A DNA stretch of 60,000 nucleotides from Lineus longissimus (GCF_910592395.1 NC_088310.1:16749501-16809500), one strand, 5' to 3'; counted from the stretch's first letter, positions 11,572 to 23,764 are shown. Program-made: numbers and translations. Notes: a model not told the origin generated them from the sequence alone.

Positions 11572-12625
11572 TGTTACGCTAATTAGAGAAGCGGGTCGCA
11601 GGGAGAACAAAACAAGACACACAAATTGTTCAGATTTCAGTTTAAGAGTTATATTTAATAGATATGTGGGTGTCCTATTTACAACTCGGACCTGTCAATG
11701 TAATGTACTTGCACAGCTGACTGTAACCAAGCGATGGTTCCCAGCAAGTGGTCTGAGACCGGAGCTTTGGTTCAGGTTTAGGCTTAATAAAAGACCAAAT
11801 GACAACAAAGCATTCATAGATGATAAATGAATGTTCGGCGAAATTTGCCTACCGTAAAGATTGGAAATGATGAATCTGACGAGAAAATAACCGAAGAAAT
11901 AAGAGAGAAAAGAACCGGCCGATCTTCTGGCTTCAATACGTTTTTGAGATTCGCCTCGAGTTTGGGCTGCGTTTCAGTTTGTATATTCCCATATTTAATG
12001 TGATTACTCCGCGAAGCACAATTGTGGGCCATGATTGGCTATTTATAGAAAGAGCATGTGCTCAGCGGTCACCACAACAGACACGAGGCCACGCCTATCA
12101 ACTACGGTTGCAGACGTGATAACGACAAGAGGTTCAAAGGCCTACAAAGGCAACTTGAACAAGAGAAACTAGACCGGATAAATGTAATATTAGATTAATA
12201 GAGATGAATTGAATCGTGGATCAACGCGCAAACAGTGCCAGTAACCCAAATATAATAAAGTGCAGACCTGAACCACGGCGCATGGATGACAACAGTAACC
12301 GCGTGAATGGCCCCCCCCCCCCCCAACCCAACAATGGTCACGTGATACTAGAAATGTTAAAGATGGCGGGTTTCCGAATCTGTCACTTGAAGCGTAAAAA
12401 TGCAGCTCATAAAAGACGAATTACCGACTAAATATAGCTTGGCACATGCCGTAAATAATAGGGAGTGACCAGACTAAGGTCAGGACACTACAGAAGTCAT
12501 TTGGTAAGACTGACAATATAAATTAACGGCGTGATTGACGATCTTCTTTGCAAAATCAATATGTAAACAAACCACGCGCGCAATACATAGTGTACATTGC
12601 AGTAGTACAAGGCCAATTCATCACA
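11572..12625 (-). mobile_element. Gypsy-type 3' LTR
   Basis: On the minus strand a purine tract (AAAGGAGGGGGTAA, 12626-12640) is followed by TGTGATGAATTGG, and a matching end (GCGTAACA) lies 1,054 bp away. A TATA box (CTATAAATAG, near 12040-12049) lies inside, as expected for an LTR promoter. A poly-C run lies near 12310. Only one LTR is visible, preceded by decayed internal sequence, so the element is partial. The target duplication cannot be tested. Confidence 0.6.
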
Positions 12626-13152
12626 TTACCCCCTCCTTTAACAAGCGTTGACGTCCTCGTCAACAACATCAATAAACTCATATCTACAAAAGAAAACATA
12701 TTTACAGAAGCATCCAACTTACTTTCACTTAAAAAAAATCAAACAGTTCATCTTTAAACCAGGCTCATTGAAGCATAGAGGTCAGCTTTAAGGTTAAAGC
12801 AATTTATAGCTTTGTCGCAACAAATCCAAAACTGGTTCAGCTTATTAAGACAATTAATAAATTCAAAACAGTTCAACTGTATACATAATACAGGTAGCAG
12901 CTCATCATGCCAAACCAAACAGTCAAGAGCTCTTCAGAACAACAGTTCATCTTATGGTAACAAACAGTCATGACAGTTCAACCTTAAACAACTGAAAAAA
13001 ACCAGTTCAGCTCAGAACCAACAATGCAGCTTTTCATTTATCGAAACAGACAGATCTAGATTTCATTACTCTGCAATTTCTTTAACGCTCTGGTTTCTCC
13101 CCTTTCATCTCTGTTCCTGGTGGCAGAACCAGGCCCAACCTTCTCCATTTTT
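12626..13152 (-). other. polypurine tract and decayed 3' end of the Gypsy internal region
   Basis: Next to the LTR lies the purine tract, and just upstream a short reading ending in DEDVNAC before a stop. The rest (about 12730-13030) is non-coding and repeatedly contains CAGTTCA/AACAGTTCA. I see no intact domain. Confidence 0.45.
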
Positions 13153-15283
13153 AGCTCACCTCTTAGCAGAGGTGAGTTAATCCCATACCGTGGCGTCCGT
13201 CGTTCGTCGTCGTCGTCGTCGTCCGTCGTCCGTTAGCAGGGCACGTTTCGTAACTGTTAGAGCTATTGAGTTGAAACTTGGTACACTTGTACCCTTATGT
13301 AATGACACCTTGGAGACCAAGTTTCGGTCCGATTTGTTTCATGGTTTGGCCACCAGGGGGCCAAACGTTAAAATTGAAAATATGCAATATCTCCCTTAGG
13401 GATCACGTCCAAAGTCCGCACGCGATATTCGCCGGCGAAATTCACCACAGTATTTCGCCTGCGAAATCTGTCCGAAAATCGACCAGCGAATGTGAGGCGA
13501 TAATATGAAATCGCCGGAATGTCAGATGCGAAATTCGCCCACAATCGCGCCAATTCTTTGATTTCGCCCCAAAAATCGCTCCAGGCGATAATGGAGCGAT
13601 TTTACGAAATTGGTGGCTCTTGCATGCTTGTCCGATATTCGGAACGATTTTGCAACGACTTTCGTCTTGTTTTATTGGCGGAAAAGTGCAGTCACGTGAA
13701 CAAATCGGGTCATACTAAACAGCGTCCACCAGGTTTAAACACATACATACATTAAAACCATCCAAGTAAAATCGAATGGTCTTAAACGAAATAAGCATGA
13801 AATTGTTAGGAAATGTATTTTTTATGGTGTACGTATTACGTTTTGGCCACAAAATTTTATTTTGATGACTTTATACCCGACTTTAAACCTGGTGAACGCT
13901 GGTGGGCGCTGGTGGACGCTGTTTAGGATAACCGGATACTACAACGATCTTGATTGGTTGGCTGAGACTCGGAAACATAAGCCTAACTATGATTAGCTGT
14001 ATGATTCGGTACATTCCGCCACAATCCTTCGGAATACATACCAATACCATAATACTAAGAACCTCAAACCTCTGTGCCAAATTTGTGTAGCTCCTCGTGG
14101 ATAGATGTGATGTATATGATTACTGCAGTCAGGTTGACCGGGAATTCCAGTTTGTGTTTTTATTCGGTCTGCTATCAGCTGATGTCGGAATAGGCATACT
14201 ACAACACATATAGGCCTCTAATATTCGCTTCGTTCCGATGGTTGGTGAGAGCGAATTAGGCACGATTATTATTTTCGCCTGCGATTTTTATTCAGTCTGA
14301 ATTTTCGCCTGATCATAATAGAATCGCCGAAGCAGGGAGCGATTTGGAGGCGAATGAATGTGGCGATATTCGACCAGGCGAATTTTCGCCCCGATTCGCG
14401 TGCGGACTTTGGACGTGATCCCTTAAAAGTAGTCGGGAAATTTTGAAAAAAATATGGTAGGTACTTCTAGCAAAGGTGCATCATATATCCTCCGGGTTTT
14501 TGATTTGACCTCCTTTTCAAGGTCACAGAGGTCAAAGTTTGCTGATTCACTGAACAGTAGCATGTTTCCTATCTATTTTAGCTAGAAGGTTTTAAACCAG
14601 TGTGGACATGTATCTGGGGATTCTCTATTCCACCCCTAAAATTTCGGCCGTTCGGACATCAAATATGGCCGCCAGGCAGCCATCTTGAAAAATAAACACA
14701 GTACTATTACTCCAAAACTAATGATCGGATTGCAACCAAATTTGATCTGGATGTATATCTATGTACTCTCTACTAAATCCTTGATTTTTTATCAAATGTG
14801 ATAGCCAATATGGGTGCCAGGCGGGCATCTTGAAAAATTCTTAGTTTGGCCACCCGGGGGCCAAATTTAATGTCCAAAGTTAAAATGTTTGATTGCTCGT
14901 TTAATAGTGGTCTGATTTTCATAACATTTTTATGGTAGGTACTCCTAGCAAGGATACATTTCATAAATGTGGGTTTTTGATTTGACCTACTTCTCAAGGT
15001 CACAGAGGTCAAAGTTTTCCTATGGCACCGCCATTTTACAATGACGGCACGTTTTGTCACTGCTTTAGCTACAGATCCCTAACTTGGTACGAATGTACCC
15101 CTATACTCTTAGACTAAACTGCAGTCTTTTTCTGATTCTCAGTTTGGCCAGCAGGGCCCCAAATGTTAATAGTGGACTCTCCCCTAAGGGTGCCTTGAAA
15201 TGCTTTCTTACATTTAAAACCATGCTAATGCTTCATCCATCTTCCTTTCACAAGAGGTGAGCACAATGGCCCTGGCCATTTCA
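13153..15283. mobile_element. 1.1-kb non-autonomous element, copy 2 (family A variant) with nested MITE
   Basis: It has the same left hairpin, GTC microsatellite and right end (AGGTGAGCACAATGG...CCATTTCA) as copy 1. The span is 2,131 bp because a 1,024-bp MITE sits at 13399-14422; without it the length is about 1,107 bp, like the other copies. The right half differs from copies 1, 3 and 4 and contains ATGGCCGCCAGGCAGCC-type sequence, so this is a subfamily. It lies within the decayed Gypsy polyprotein. Confidence 0.75.
13399..14422. mobile_element. Harbinger-type MITE nested in copy 2
   Basis: Both ends carry a perfect 27-bp inverted repeat starting GGGATCACGTCCAAAGTCCG, flanked by TTA on both sides (13396-13398 and 14423-14425). 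The undisturbed site, CTCCCTTAATAGTAG, is seen in the other family A copies. The TTA duplication and G-rich end fit PIF/Harbinger. Both sub-terminal zones are packed with TTCGCC/GGCGAA motifs. No transposase frame is present, so it is non-autonomous. Confidence 0.85.
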
Positions 15284-16534
15284 TCTAAACTCTTTTGTCC
15301 TCGACTGCATCGCCGAGGTGAGCGCAAGAATTGCCGCAGTGTTCTGGTCGATTTTCTCATTCGCTGTTGACATGCCCTTGATACCTCGGCTGACTGCCGA
15401 CGCAAACGCGGAGTTTTCTTTATTGGAAATATTTATTACATTCGTCAGCTCACACAGAATTGAATTATTGTTGGAGTTTTAAGAGCATACCACCCACATC
15501 CGCCTCGGTGGCCTTTTTTGGTAGCATTGGAATCTGCCAGGATGGTCCTGCCTTAGCGTTCGGAGTTGGCGACAACTGTGGAGTCTTCTCCTGGTTGTTC
15601 TGGTCGATTTTCTCATTCGCTGTGGACATGCCCTTGATACCTCGGCTGACTGCCGACGCAAACGCAGAGCTTTCTTTATTCCGAGATGACCCTACAAGAG
15701 TATGTCATGGCTCGGGTGAAGGACTTCCTCCCGCATTAATCTGGGAACAATCAGCTGAAGGTATGGCTCTGGGTTGTCTTTCTTCCAAAACTTTCGGAAT
15801 AACACTCCATTCTGGATAACAAGTGCTGTCCATAAATTCCGGTAGTGCCTAGTGGCTGGACTAGATGAACAGATCGTGTTTCCAAAAGGGCGCTTTCCTT
15901 CTTCTACCTATTGCAAGACCGGAGCGATGTCAACGTCTTTCTTCTGTAAGTTACGCAGCCGAGAAAAGTCGTATGGAAGTGCCCAGGAGACACAGAAGTT
16001 AGAAGCCCCTTGTCTCATGGACATCTGTCTTATGGTCTGCTGTGGCTCATACCAAGAGCTTTGCATATCTATGGCTCGTTTTCCACACTTCTTACAAGGA
16101 CCACAGCTCAGGGTATTCTCAACATCAGGACATTGACAATCCCGAGGATTCGGACACCTGCTGAGGCTGTCGGCGTTTTGATGTTTACTGCCCTTCTGAT
16201 ACTCGATAAAAAAGTCGTACTGAGATAAAATCTCTATCCACCTGGCAATTATAGCTTTGGGTTCTTTAATACTAAACAGATACCTAATGGCCTGATGGTC
16301 TGTTCGAACTAAGAAGTGACGGCCAAAGAGATACAGTTTGTAATATTCAACGAAATACTTTATAGCTAACAGTTCACGGTGGGTAGTGCAGTAATTTTGT
16401 TCGGCTTTATTCATGGTCCTACTACCGTAAGCTATTACCCGTTCTTCTCTGTCTTGTTCCTGTGACAACACTGCCCCTATGGTGGAACAACTGGCATCTG
16501 TATCTAGTACAAATTCACAGAAATTCCTATGCAA
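15284..16534 (-). pseudogene. Gypsy RNase H and decayed integrase start
   Basis: The 208-residue frame has the Gypsy RNase H pattern: FVLDTDASCSTIGAVLSQ, YGSRTMNKAEQNYCTTHREL, VRTDHQAIRYL, RWIEILSQYDF and HQNADSLSRCP. Downstream, reading continues with frameshifts and a stop through a linker and an HLGIKK block at the start of integrase, then dissolves. A short part of this decayed region (around 15340-15405) repeats that at 15600-15661. Reverse transcriptase is missing upstream. Confidence 0.8.
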
Positions 16535-16884
16535 TCAAAAGTTATAGCCATTTGAAGGTCGGTACTTTTCATCTTTTTGACCAAGCAGCATCAAAGGAAA
16601 ATGCATTGGGGGTCAAAGGTCAAACGGCATCCAACATGGCTGCCATCAACAGCCAGAACAAGGTCATTCTCACATAACTACCTTATTTTTGGGAATTTTT
16701 TGATGAAATTTTCTGGATGGAGTCGTGTTGTGGTGTCCTTCATCAGACAATCCAAAATGGCCTCCTAAACCCAAAATGGCTGCCTAAATCCAAGATGGAC
16801 GCCAGAATGAACAGCCAGTGCCAGAAAACGCCATCATAAATCCTTTATTAATAGGAATTTTTTAATGAAATTTCCAGGCCTCTT
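16535..16884. other. non-coding, CCAAAATGGC-type repeats
   Basis: There is no gene. Short motifs such as CCAACATGGCTGCC, CCAAAATGGCCTCC and CCAAGATGGACGCC recur, a composition common in dispersed invertebrate repeats. Confidence 0.4.
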
Positions 16885-17318
16885 GAGACAAGACCACCAT
16901 TGATTTTTTAAGCCTTTTTGCAGTTAAATTGTCACAGTTCGACCGCCTGGCAATGCTTCGGGTTGTGAATCTGAAATTTGGATATGACATTCCAGACAGT
17001 CAGGCGAGTAAATGGTGAAATTTTATTAAAACTGGTGGTGGTTGTCCACAAATTTTTTTCTTCAAATTGGACAAATTTGAGAGACCATGATATTTCCACT
17101 ATTTTCAGCCAAATCTCAAAACACGCCCCTATTGTCAAATTACCAAATATCAAAATTTATTTTTTCATCAAAAAATTTATTTTTATCTGTAGACTTGCCA
17201 TACCAAATATCTTTCCAATACCTCTCCAAATAAGCACTTGACAGTTGAAAACACACTCGCGTCTAATTGATAGGTCTGGAACCTCCAACCTATGAATATT
17301 CAATGGTGGTCTTGTCTC
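16885..17318. mobile_element. 434-bp MITE with 19-bp inverted repeats
   Basis: The left end GAGACAAGACCACCATTGA is matched perfectly by its reverse complement at the right end. TCTT flanks both sides (16881-16884 and 17319-17322), a likely 4-bp target duplication. There is no coding capacity. The superfamily is not assigned. Confidence 0.8.
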
Positions 17319-17591
17319 TCTTCACTTCACTTAATTGGGGGTGGGGGGAGGGAAGGTCACTCTTCAACATGTAGATATTGATGTGTTCGGGTCAATTGCC
17401 GACATACTAGTACTTCCATTTTCAAGGGGTTATAAAGGCGAGGGGGGGGGGGGCTTTTCTTGGTACAACCAAGCGCTGCCCTACAGGATATCTTCATTGT
17501 GGAGCTTGGCTTTACAAATGGTCATTACAGGGTCGTGATCAAGAAAGAAAACAAATTAAGTATGATCTATCTCAAGTTTATTATTTGATCC

Positions 17592-17917
17592 AATGCTCAA
17601 ACAGTCTACACACAAGATATTGTGTCCATCCCGGACACAATATTATCTTGTTCACATATGCCTAACAGCTTCGACGTAACCCATGCTCTTTCGTTGGCGG
17701 TTACATTTATAAAACTTCAATTTATAAGATTAATTGGATCGCACATGTGATAATAATGAAAAAATTTGATACATGTACAAGTGTACCAACACTTTTCACT
17801 TTATGAAACACTGGCTCAATGCTCAAACAGTCTACACACAGGTCCATGACACAATGTCTTGTTCATATGATATGTCTAACAGCATCGACGTAACCCATGA
17901 TGTCTCGTTGGCGGTTT
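17592..17917. repeat. direct repeat of the MULE gene 3' end
   Basis: Two related blocks, 17592-17704 and 17818-17917, share AATGCTCAAACAGTCTACAC, a TGTC/TTGTTCA segment and GACGTAACCCATG...GTTGGCGGTT. The second contains the last codons of the MULE transposase, so the first is a diverged copy of its 3' end. Confidence 0.7.
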
Positions 17918-18386
17918 TCAAGCTGCATTTTAAGCCTCTGGAGCCTCTGATCAAGACGGATATATGTCAGTCTCCTTGGATTAGGACGGCCACCAGCTTC
18001 TAGCCTGTGAAGTTCGGAGCGCTGATAAAGTTCCTCCTTCTTCAGAAATTGCAAAAGTTCAAAAAGATTTTGGTGGGCCTTGCCTACATATTGGTTCAGT
18101 TTGTGATGCCACCCCTCAACAGCGTTGTTTGTTCTCGCCTCGTCTAGGCGATCATATTGGTTCCAAATATTCCGGCTGTACCTTGCGTCAGCGTTCATCC
18201 AGTTCCTATTGACGTAATCGTGGAATTCGTTCGCTTGTGGAATGTTCGGGGCAATGTTCATTGTTTCATTCCATACATCATTGACTCGGTCAATTGGAAC
18301 AAGTGGGAGGGTTGCAGTCCTTCGAATCCATTTTTAGCTCACCTCTTAGCAGAGGTGAGCTTATCCCATACCGTGGCGTCCGTCGT

Positions 18387-18424
<38 letters not shown>

Positions 18425-20305
18425 CGTCGTCCGTTAGCAGGGCACGTTTCGTAACTGTTAGAGCTATTGAGTTGAAACTTAGTACACATGTACCCTTATG
18501 TAATGACACCTTGGAGACCAAGTTTCAGTCCGATTCATTTCATGGTTTGGCCAACAGGGGGCCAAACGTTAAAAGTGAAAATATGCAATATCTCCCTTAA
18601 TAGTAGTCGGGAAATTTTGAAAAAAATATGGTAGGTACTTCTAGCAAAGGTGCATCATATATCCTCCGGGTTTTTGATTTGACCTCCTTTTCAAGGTCAC
18701 AGAGGTCAAATGGTGTAAATTGGCCGTTAGGATGTAATGATGGCACGTTTCTAAACTGCAATGACTATTGATACCAAATTTGGTACACATTTACCCCTTA
18801 GTCAGGTGATCTCAGGGACCGAAGTTTGGTCCAATATGATTCACCACTTGACCACCAGGGGGCAAAATCCAAAAACCTTAAAAATGTGATTATTCCTTAA
18901 CTTCTTGCCCGATTGCCACCAATTTGATATAATGGGTACATCTAACCACCATACAGTATATGTCACACAGGTTTTTAATTTGACCTTCTTGTCAAGGTCA
19001 CAGAGGTCAAATGACGTAAATTCGCCGTCGGGACGTAACTATGGCACGTTTCTTAACTGCAATGACTATTGATCACAAATTAAGTACACATGTACCCCTT
19101 GGTCAGGTGATCTCAGGTACCGAAGTTTGGTGCGATCTGATTTGCCGTTTGGCCTCCAGGGAGGGGGCCAAATCCTAAATTCATCAAAATGCCATTATTC
19201 CTAGTAATGACTTGCCCGATTGGCACCAATTTTATATCATAGGTACATCTAATTCTAACAACCATTCAATGTATCACCCGGGTCTTCTTTGATTTGACCT
19301 ACTTTTCAAGGTCACAGAGGTCGAATGTACTGTAAATTGGCCATTTTGGGGAAATTGTAATTGCTTGGACCTACATCAAACCTAACACTACATGACACAA
19401 TACCATGCTCTTTATCCATCTTTCCTCCACATGAGGTGAGCACAATGGCCCTGGCCATTTCATTATTTCAGTCTGTCGTCAGGCTGGGCATCACGGTATT
19501 CTGCTTGCAAACCGATCCGCTGAACGCATCTGTTGATTGCCTGTCCGTAATGAAATAGACAACCCTTTACTTGTGTGTTTGGAAGGACAGATTCAACTGC
19601 TCGAATAGCTCCCATCTTGTAATCAACCATGACTGTTTGCGGATCGAAGTCGAGATTGTTCTGAACTGCTGCATCACCGATTAAACGAAGAAATCGCTCA
19701 TAAGTGCCTTGCCTCCTGTCTGGGAACAATCCATATGCGAGCGGGAACATTTGTCCATAAGATTTAGCGTGCACAGTGTACAATTGGGCAAACAAGTTTG
19801 GAGACGAGTAAAAGGTACCATCCATGTACAAAGTGCCGGCATGGGCGATTTTAGAAAGTCCTTCTATAGATCCAAAGATCAACAGTTTATCGGCTGCTCC
19901 GTCATTAGCAAGCACAAAGTCTCTGCCATCTGCAGTTTCAGCCCACTCCCCTTCGAGTACTATATCTTCTCGTGACTGTGGTAGCAAAGGCAGACGTTTC
20001 CTTCTGGAGCGGTATGCGGACGACTGGATCCCCTTCAAGTTCGGCAAATGGGCATACGGGGCATCATTGAGTTCCCCATTATTTGCAGCATTGAACACTA
20101 CATCCTGGTATATGCGTGGGACTGAGTCGACGCCCTCTGCTGCCCTTCGTTTTATACCACGGCAAATTTTTTCAGCGGCTAGTTTTCCTGGTATTGGAGC
20201 ATGATTGTGAGCAGTGACTTTGGTTATCAATATCGATAAAAATCTGTAAATGCTTTTGTTTCCGTAATGTGAATTGTTTCTGTCATACGAGCCCGAATGC
20301 CACAT
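17863..20305 (-). pseudogene. MULE/FLYWCH-type transposase, split by an insertion
   Basis: The upstream part (20305-19463) ends a FLYWCH-like finger (AHNHAPIPGKLAAEKI) and then gives the MULE catalytic domain: LYMDGTFYSSPNLFAQLY, PLAYGLFPDRRQGTYERF, MVDYKMGAIRAV and GCLFHYGQAI. The downstream part (18330-17863) supplies the C-terminal helical region (TNNAVEGWHHKLNQYVG). Between them is a 1.13-kb family A element at 18336-19462. The host reading passes from RLK to WIRRTATLPL across the site, though the simplest joined site contains one stop. The zinc-binding cysteines at the very start are not kept. Confidence 0.85.
18336..19462. mobile_element. 1.1-kb non-autonomous element, copy 3 (family A)
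   Basis: It is nearly identical in plan and length to copy 1: left hairpin after a five-T run, long GTC array, three ~300-bp internal repeats and right palindrome before TTCA. It interrupts the MULE transposase in the same orientation relative to the host gene as copies 1 and 4. Confidence 0.85.
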
Positions 20306-21539
20306 GTCAGATCTGAAAGAGAAAAGAGCACATGGTTTAACTATGTTTAAAATTTATAAGCACATCTTGATTTGACTATGCCATGTTTCGCCCATTTCAG
20401 GTGCTCGTCAGTGCAGCTAGCCATCACTTTTTCCAATAAATGCTGGAAAAAGAAAACTACAGACATGACAGAGCAAGTGACCCAGCCTGCTAGGATGACA
20501 GAACTCTAATTTACTGTAGGCCTACCATGACTGTGAGTGCTACTTGTTATATATAGATGAACCAGAAAACATCCAAGATTTCATAGATATTTCGCCCAGG
20601 AAGCAGAACAAATTACAGTCAACAAAGCCAAAGGGGTAATAAATGATGATGACTCATGAAAAAAGCATCAATGTAACAGTAACAACAGTAAAAAACTGGT
20701 TGGATAGGTCATTTGCTCTACATGCCAAATCAAGAATGTGCCCAAACTTTAATTCCTACATTTTATCAAATAGTTGCTCAGTTTTATCAATCAGATGGTA
20801 AATTATATAGAGGCTAGAAAGACTGAACAACTCTTTTACTTCACATTAGGCCTAAAAGTACAGAAATTGACAGGGAAATAAATGTGACTGAAAATAAATG
20901 AATATTATCAAAATCATAAAAGATGAAGTAGTTGGACGGATTTGAAGGCAATGAAAGTGACATAGTTATAACTGAACGGATATATTACTATTAGCACAAA
21001 TTTTTGGACGGATTTGAGCTTAATGAAATTTGTATAAAACTAAAGTTGCATAATGTTGCAAGACAAAATATCGGACGGATCTATTGAGACAAAAAGCTGA
21101 ACATTGGACTGAGTTCAATTATTGACAATTTAAATCAAAATAACACAATCAGTTGGACGGACATTTATGTAAAATATGAAAATGAAAAGATTGCTACTGC
21201 TGGGGTATAAATTTGACGGAATTCTGGGAGGTTGTTTCCATGGATGGAGCTGATGTTGACTGAAATGGTATAAAGGTAGAGGTTACAATTTTTGGTAATG
21301 TGACAAGTAGAGTTGGAAATTAGACTGGACCACTCCCCAATCGGAACAACAGAGTAACAGACAGTTGGACAGACAGGGCATACAAATGTAAGGTGGATGA
21401 AGAAGATCTCACAGGGATGCAGATGAGGAATGTTGGCGGACAGAGATAACCTGTTATTACAGAAGTTGCACATTGTACACCTGACGGACACCGAGTGCAT
21501 TTGCATCCAGTACCCGGACAACAGAAATATTGCGTAGAC
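20306..21539. other. non-coding stretch with TTGGACGGA motifs
   Basis: There is no recognisable gene. Between about 20930 and 21490 the motif TTGGACGGA or a close variant recurs irregularly, roughly every 40-70 bp. This could be a decayed minisatellite or chance AT-rich composition. Confidence 0.35.
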
Positions 21540-21654
21540 GTGCTAGTATGCAGCACCATTCCAGGATGACAATACTTAGCCTGTGCTGGATGAGGCACAT
21601 GGTACGGTGCATCCGTCTCAAGAAGTAGCCTATTCAGCGGGATGTTTTTGGCTA

Positions 21655-23764
21655 AAGTCTGTCTCAGGGGAGTAGTCAGCGGCATGTTAGGCCTTAAGGA
21701 TATCATATTTCGCACTGGCATGCAGTTGAGTGGTGCAGATGACCTCCGACTAGCACTCATTATCTCAGTTATAGTCATTTCACATTTTGGCAGAAGCATG
21801 CGGGGAAGCATGCATAAGAAATGTGGGGTGTTACTTGATGGTCAGGTTCATTTAGTTTCTTATCCAAAAGTGTTTCATTAATAAATTATTGATTACTCTT
21901 GTGTATTTTGTACATCCATATCGTAATCACACTCTGTTTCAGAATCTGAATATTCGGAATCACTCGTATCGCTTTCTCCATCTCCTATACTGATGATAAT
22001 ACGGTCCACAACATCATCCATCAGTCCCTCAAGCCTCCACATATCACTTTCAATTGTTTTCACCTTTTTACAGTAATTACTCCACTGAGCATCTGTGACC
22101 TTACTTAATGCCTCATTGGTAAGGGTCCGAACTTCTTGAATTTTGAATCCCTTATTGTTTGATTGCACATATCGCTTAACCTGTGACCAAACCATTTCAA
22201 TAGGATTTAAGTCACAATGATATGGTGGCAAACGCAAGACAGTGAATCCAGCATCCTTGGCCATATTGTCCACTATGTATTCCTTATATGTATCTTTATG
22301 TTGCTTGATTATTCCATACAGAAGTCTTTTGGTCATTTTTGTTTCCCATGGTATATCGTGTTTGGAAAGCCATTCTTGCATAACTTTCTTCGTAGTTGCA
22401 GTGGTTGGTAACTTTTCCATTTGTACAGTATGGTAACTCGCATTGTCCATTACTATGACAGCTTGCGGAGGAAGTTTTGGAAGAAGTGTCTCTCTGAACC
22501 ATTTCTGGAAGATTTCACCATTCATATCTCCATGGTAGTCCTCAAGTGCCCCAGTAGTGCGATAAACCAACCCAGCTCCTTGGAGGAATCCATTTTCACT
22601 GCCTACATGTAAAACAATAAGTCTTTCGCCTTTGCCAGTGGGATCAGGAAGTCCAGTTGATCGCCCTTCAAGAAATGCTTGCTTTTTGGTTTTGATAGTA
22701 GTATCAGTCCAAGCCTTCCCAGTAGTCATACCCGCAAAACACCATGTTTCATCCAGATAGAAAATTGGACGTCCCTCCTTGCGATGCTGCCTAATTTCTC
22801 GAAGATATCTATGTCGCCAGGCTATCAAATCATCCCGTTCTATCATGAGACTCCTTCTGCTCCTTTTCTTAAATAGAAACCCAATCGCCTTTAAGATTCG
22901 GTGAAGTTGAGCTCGAGAAATTGAAGGAAGGTCCGCATCCTCATCCACTGCCTTTTTCACTTTATTAAGAGTTGGAGGTTCGTTGTTTAAAAAGAAATAA
23001 TGTACTTCGGACCGAATAGCTGACAGAGTAAAGTCATCATAGTTCTTTAATGATATGAATTCCTTGGTATCAAGCTTCTTCTTTCGGGGTGTTGAGACAA
23101 AACCCTTATCCTTTATCTCCTTCCTTATTCGGTGAATAGAACGACTTGATAAGCCACATGCTTTAGCAGTCTCATCCGCTAAAGTCTCGACACTCCATTT
23201 AGGATGAAGTCCTTTGAAATAACCAAACACATTCAAAGCAATGTCTTTTTGCCTACTTGTCAATGGTTTTCCCTTCTTTTGTTTTTTCGATGAAGATGTG
23301 CCCTCAGCACAGGGTATACCGGGTAAAATATATAATATGAACAGTATGAAAACAAACGAACACGTTGAGAATCCCGGCAAAGCAAGCCAAACCATGATGA
23401 CAGTTGACTGGAAATGCCTTCAACAAGCATGCTGCGCTAAAATTCCCCGCCAATATGTGTGGAATGCTGACGTCAGAACATCCAGGAAGTTTTGCCTGAA
23501 AGCAGCAGTTTGTTCTTAAATTATGTGAAGGCAAAGACTTTGATTGTGAGCTTCAGCATCAGATATTACAGAGGAAATACATGCAAAACTCAGAAAACTA
23601 GTTATACCCAAATTTCAGAAAATGCTATAGTCACTTTATGAGTCACGATCTAGGCCAGTGTTGGTGTTGTTTACTGCTGCTGCTAATTGGTTCAAGTGCC
23701 TTATCACTTGGCTTGTGGCTGATGGCCTTTGATATGCCGCTGACTACTCCGCTGAGACAGACTT
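21655..23764 (-). mobile_element. Sailor-type (DD82E) Tc1/mariner transposon, near-complete
   Basis: The ends are inverted repeats of 31 bp with one mismatch, starting AAGTCTGTCTCAG. The element is flanked by TA at 21653-21654 and 23765-23766. The span is 2,110 bp with one long transposase frame. The TA duplication and the restored TatD host frame fix both boundaries. High end identity and an open transposase suggest a recent insertion. Confidence 0.92.
21893..23395 (-). CDS. DD82E transposase (IS630-Tc1-mariner, Sailor group)
   Basis: This is an open frame of 500 codons. An N-terminal HTH region (SRQKDIALNVFGYF, LSSRSIHRIRKE) precedes a DDE domain with YLDETW, VIVMDNASYH and LNPIEMVW. I count 82 residues between the second Asp and the Glu, the spacing that defines DD82E/Sailor elements known from aquatic animals. 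The C-terminus is acidic and serine-rich (DTSDSEYSDSETE). The first ~30 residues are hydrophobic and unlike the family, so the real start may be further in, or an acceptor AG just before GTSSSKKQKK may be used. No inactivating change is seen in the catalytic domain. Confidence 0.92.
   Translation of the reverse strand: MVWLALPGFSTCSFVFILFILYILPGIPCAEGTSSSKKQKKGKPLTSRQKDIALNVFGYFKGLHPKWSVETLADETAKACGLSSRSIHRIRKEIKDKGFVSTPRKKKLDTKEFISLKNYDDFTLSAIRSEVHYFFLNNEPPTLNKVKKAVDEDADLPSISRAQLHRILKAIGFLFKKRSRRSLMIERDDLIAWRHRYLREIRQHRKEGRPIFYLDETWCFAGMTTGKAWTDTTIKTKKQAFLEGRSTGLPDPTGKGERLIVLHVGSENGFLQGAGLVYRTTGALEDYHGDMNGEIFQKWFRETLLPKLPPQAVIVMDNASYHTVQMEKLPTTATTKKVMQEWLSKHDIPWETKMTKRLLYGIIKQHKDTYKEYIVDNMAKDAGFTVLRLPPYHCDLNPIEMVWSQVKRYVQSNNKGFKIQEVRTLTNEALSKVTDAQWSNYCKKVKTIESDMWRLEGLMDDVVDRIIISIGDGESDTSDSEYSDSETECDYDMDVQNTQE

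Noticed and set aside
13190-13240. GTC/GTCC arrays as possible CRISPR-like or coding arginine repeats
   Set aside because: The units are 3-4 bp microsatellites with no spacers, and the arginine runs are only a by-product of the repeat.
15460-15819. Plus-strand 119-codon frame
   Set aside because: It is the antisense shadow of decayed Gypsy integrase sequence, which is recognisable on the minus strand.
20935-21490. TTGGACGGA motif as a regular satellite
   Set aside because: Spacing and flanks are too irregular to call a tandem repeat by eye; it is only noted as a motif enrichment.
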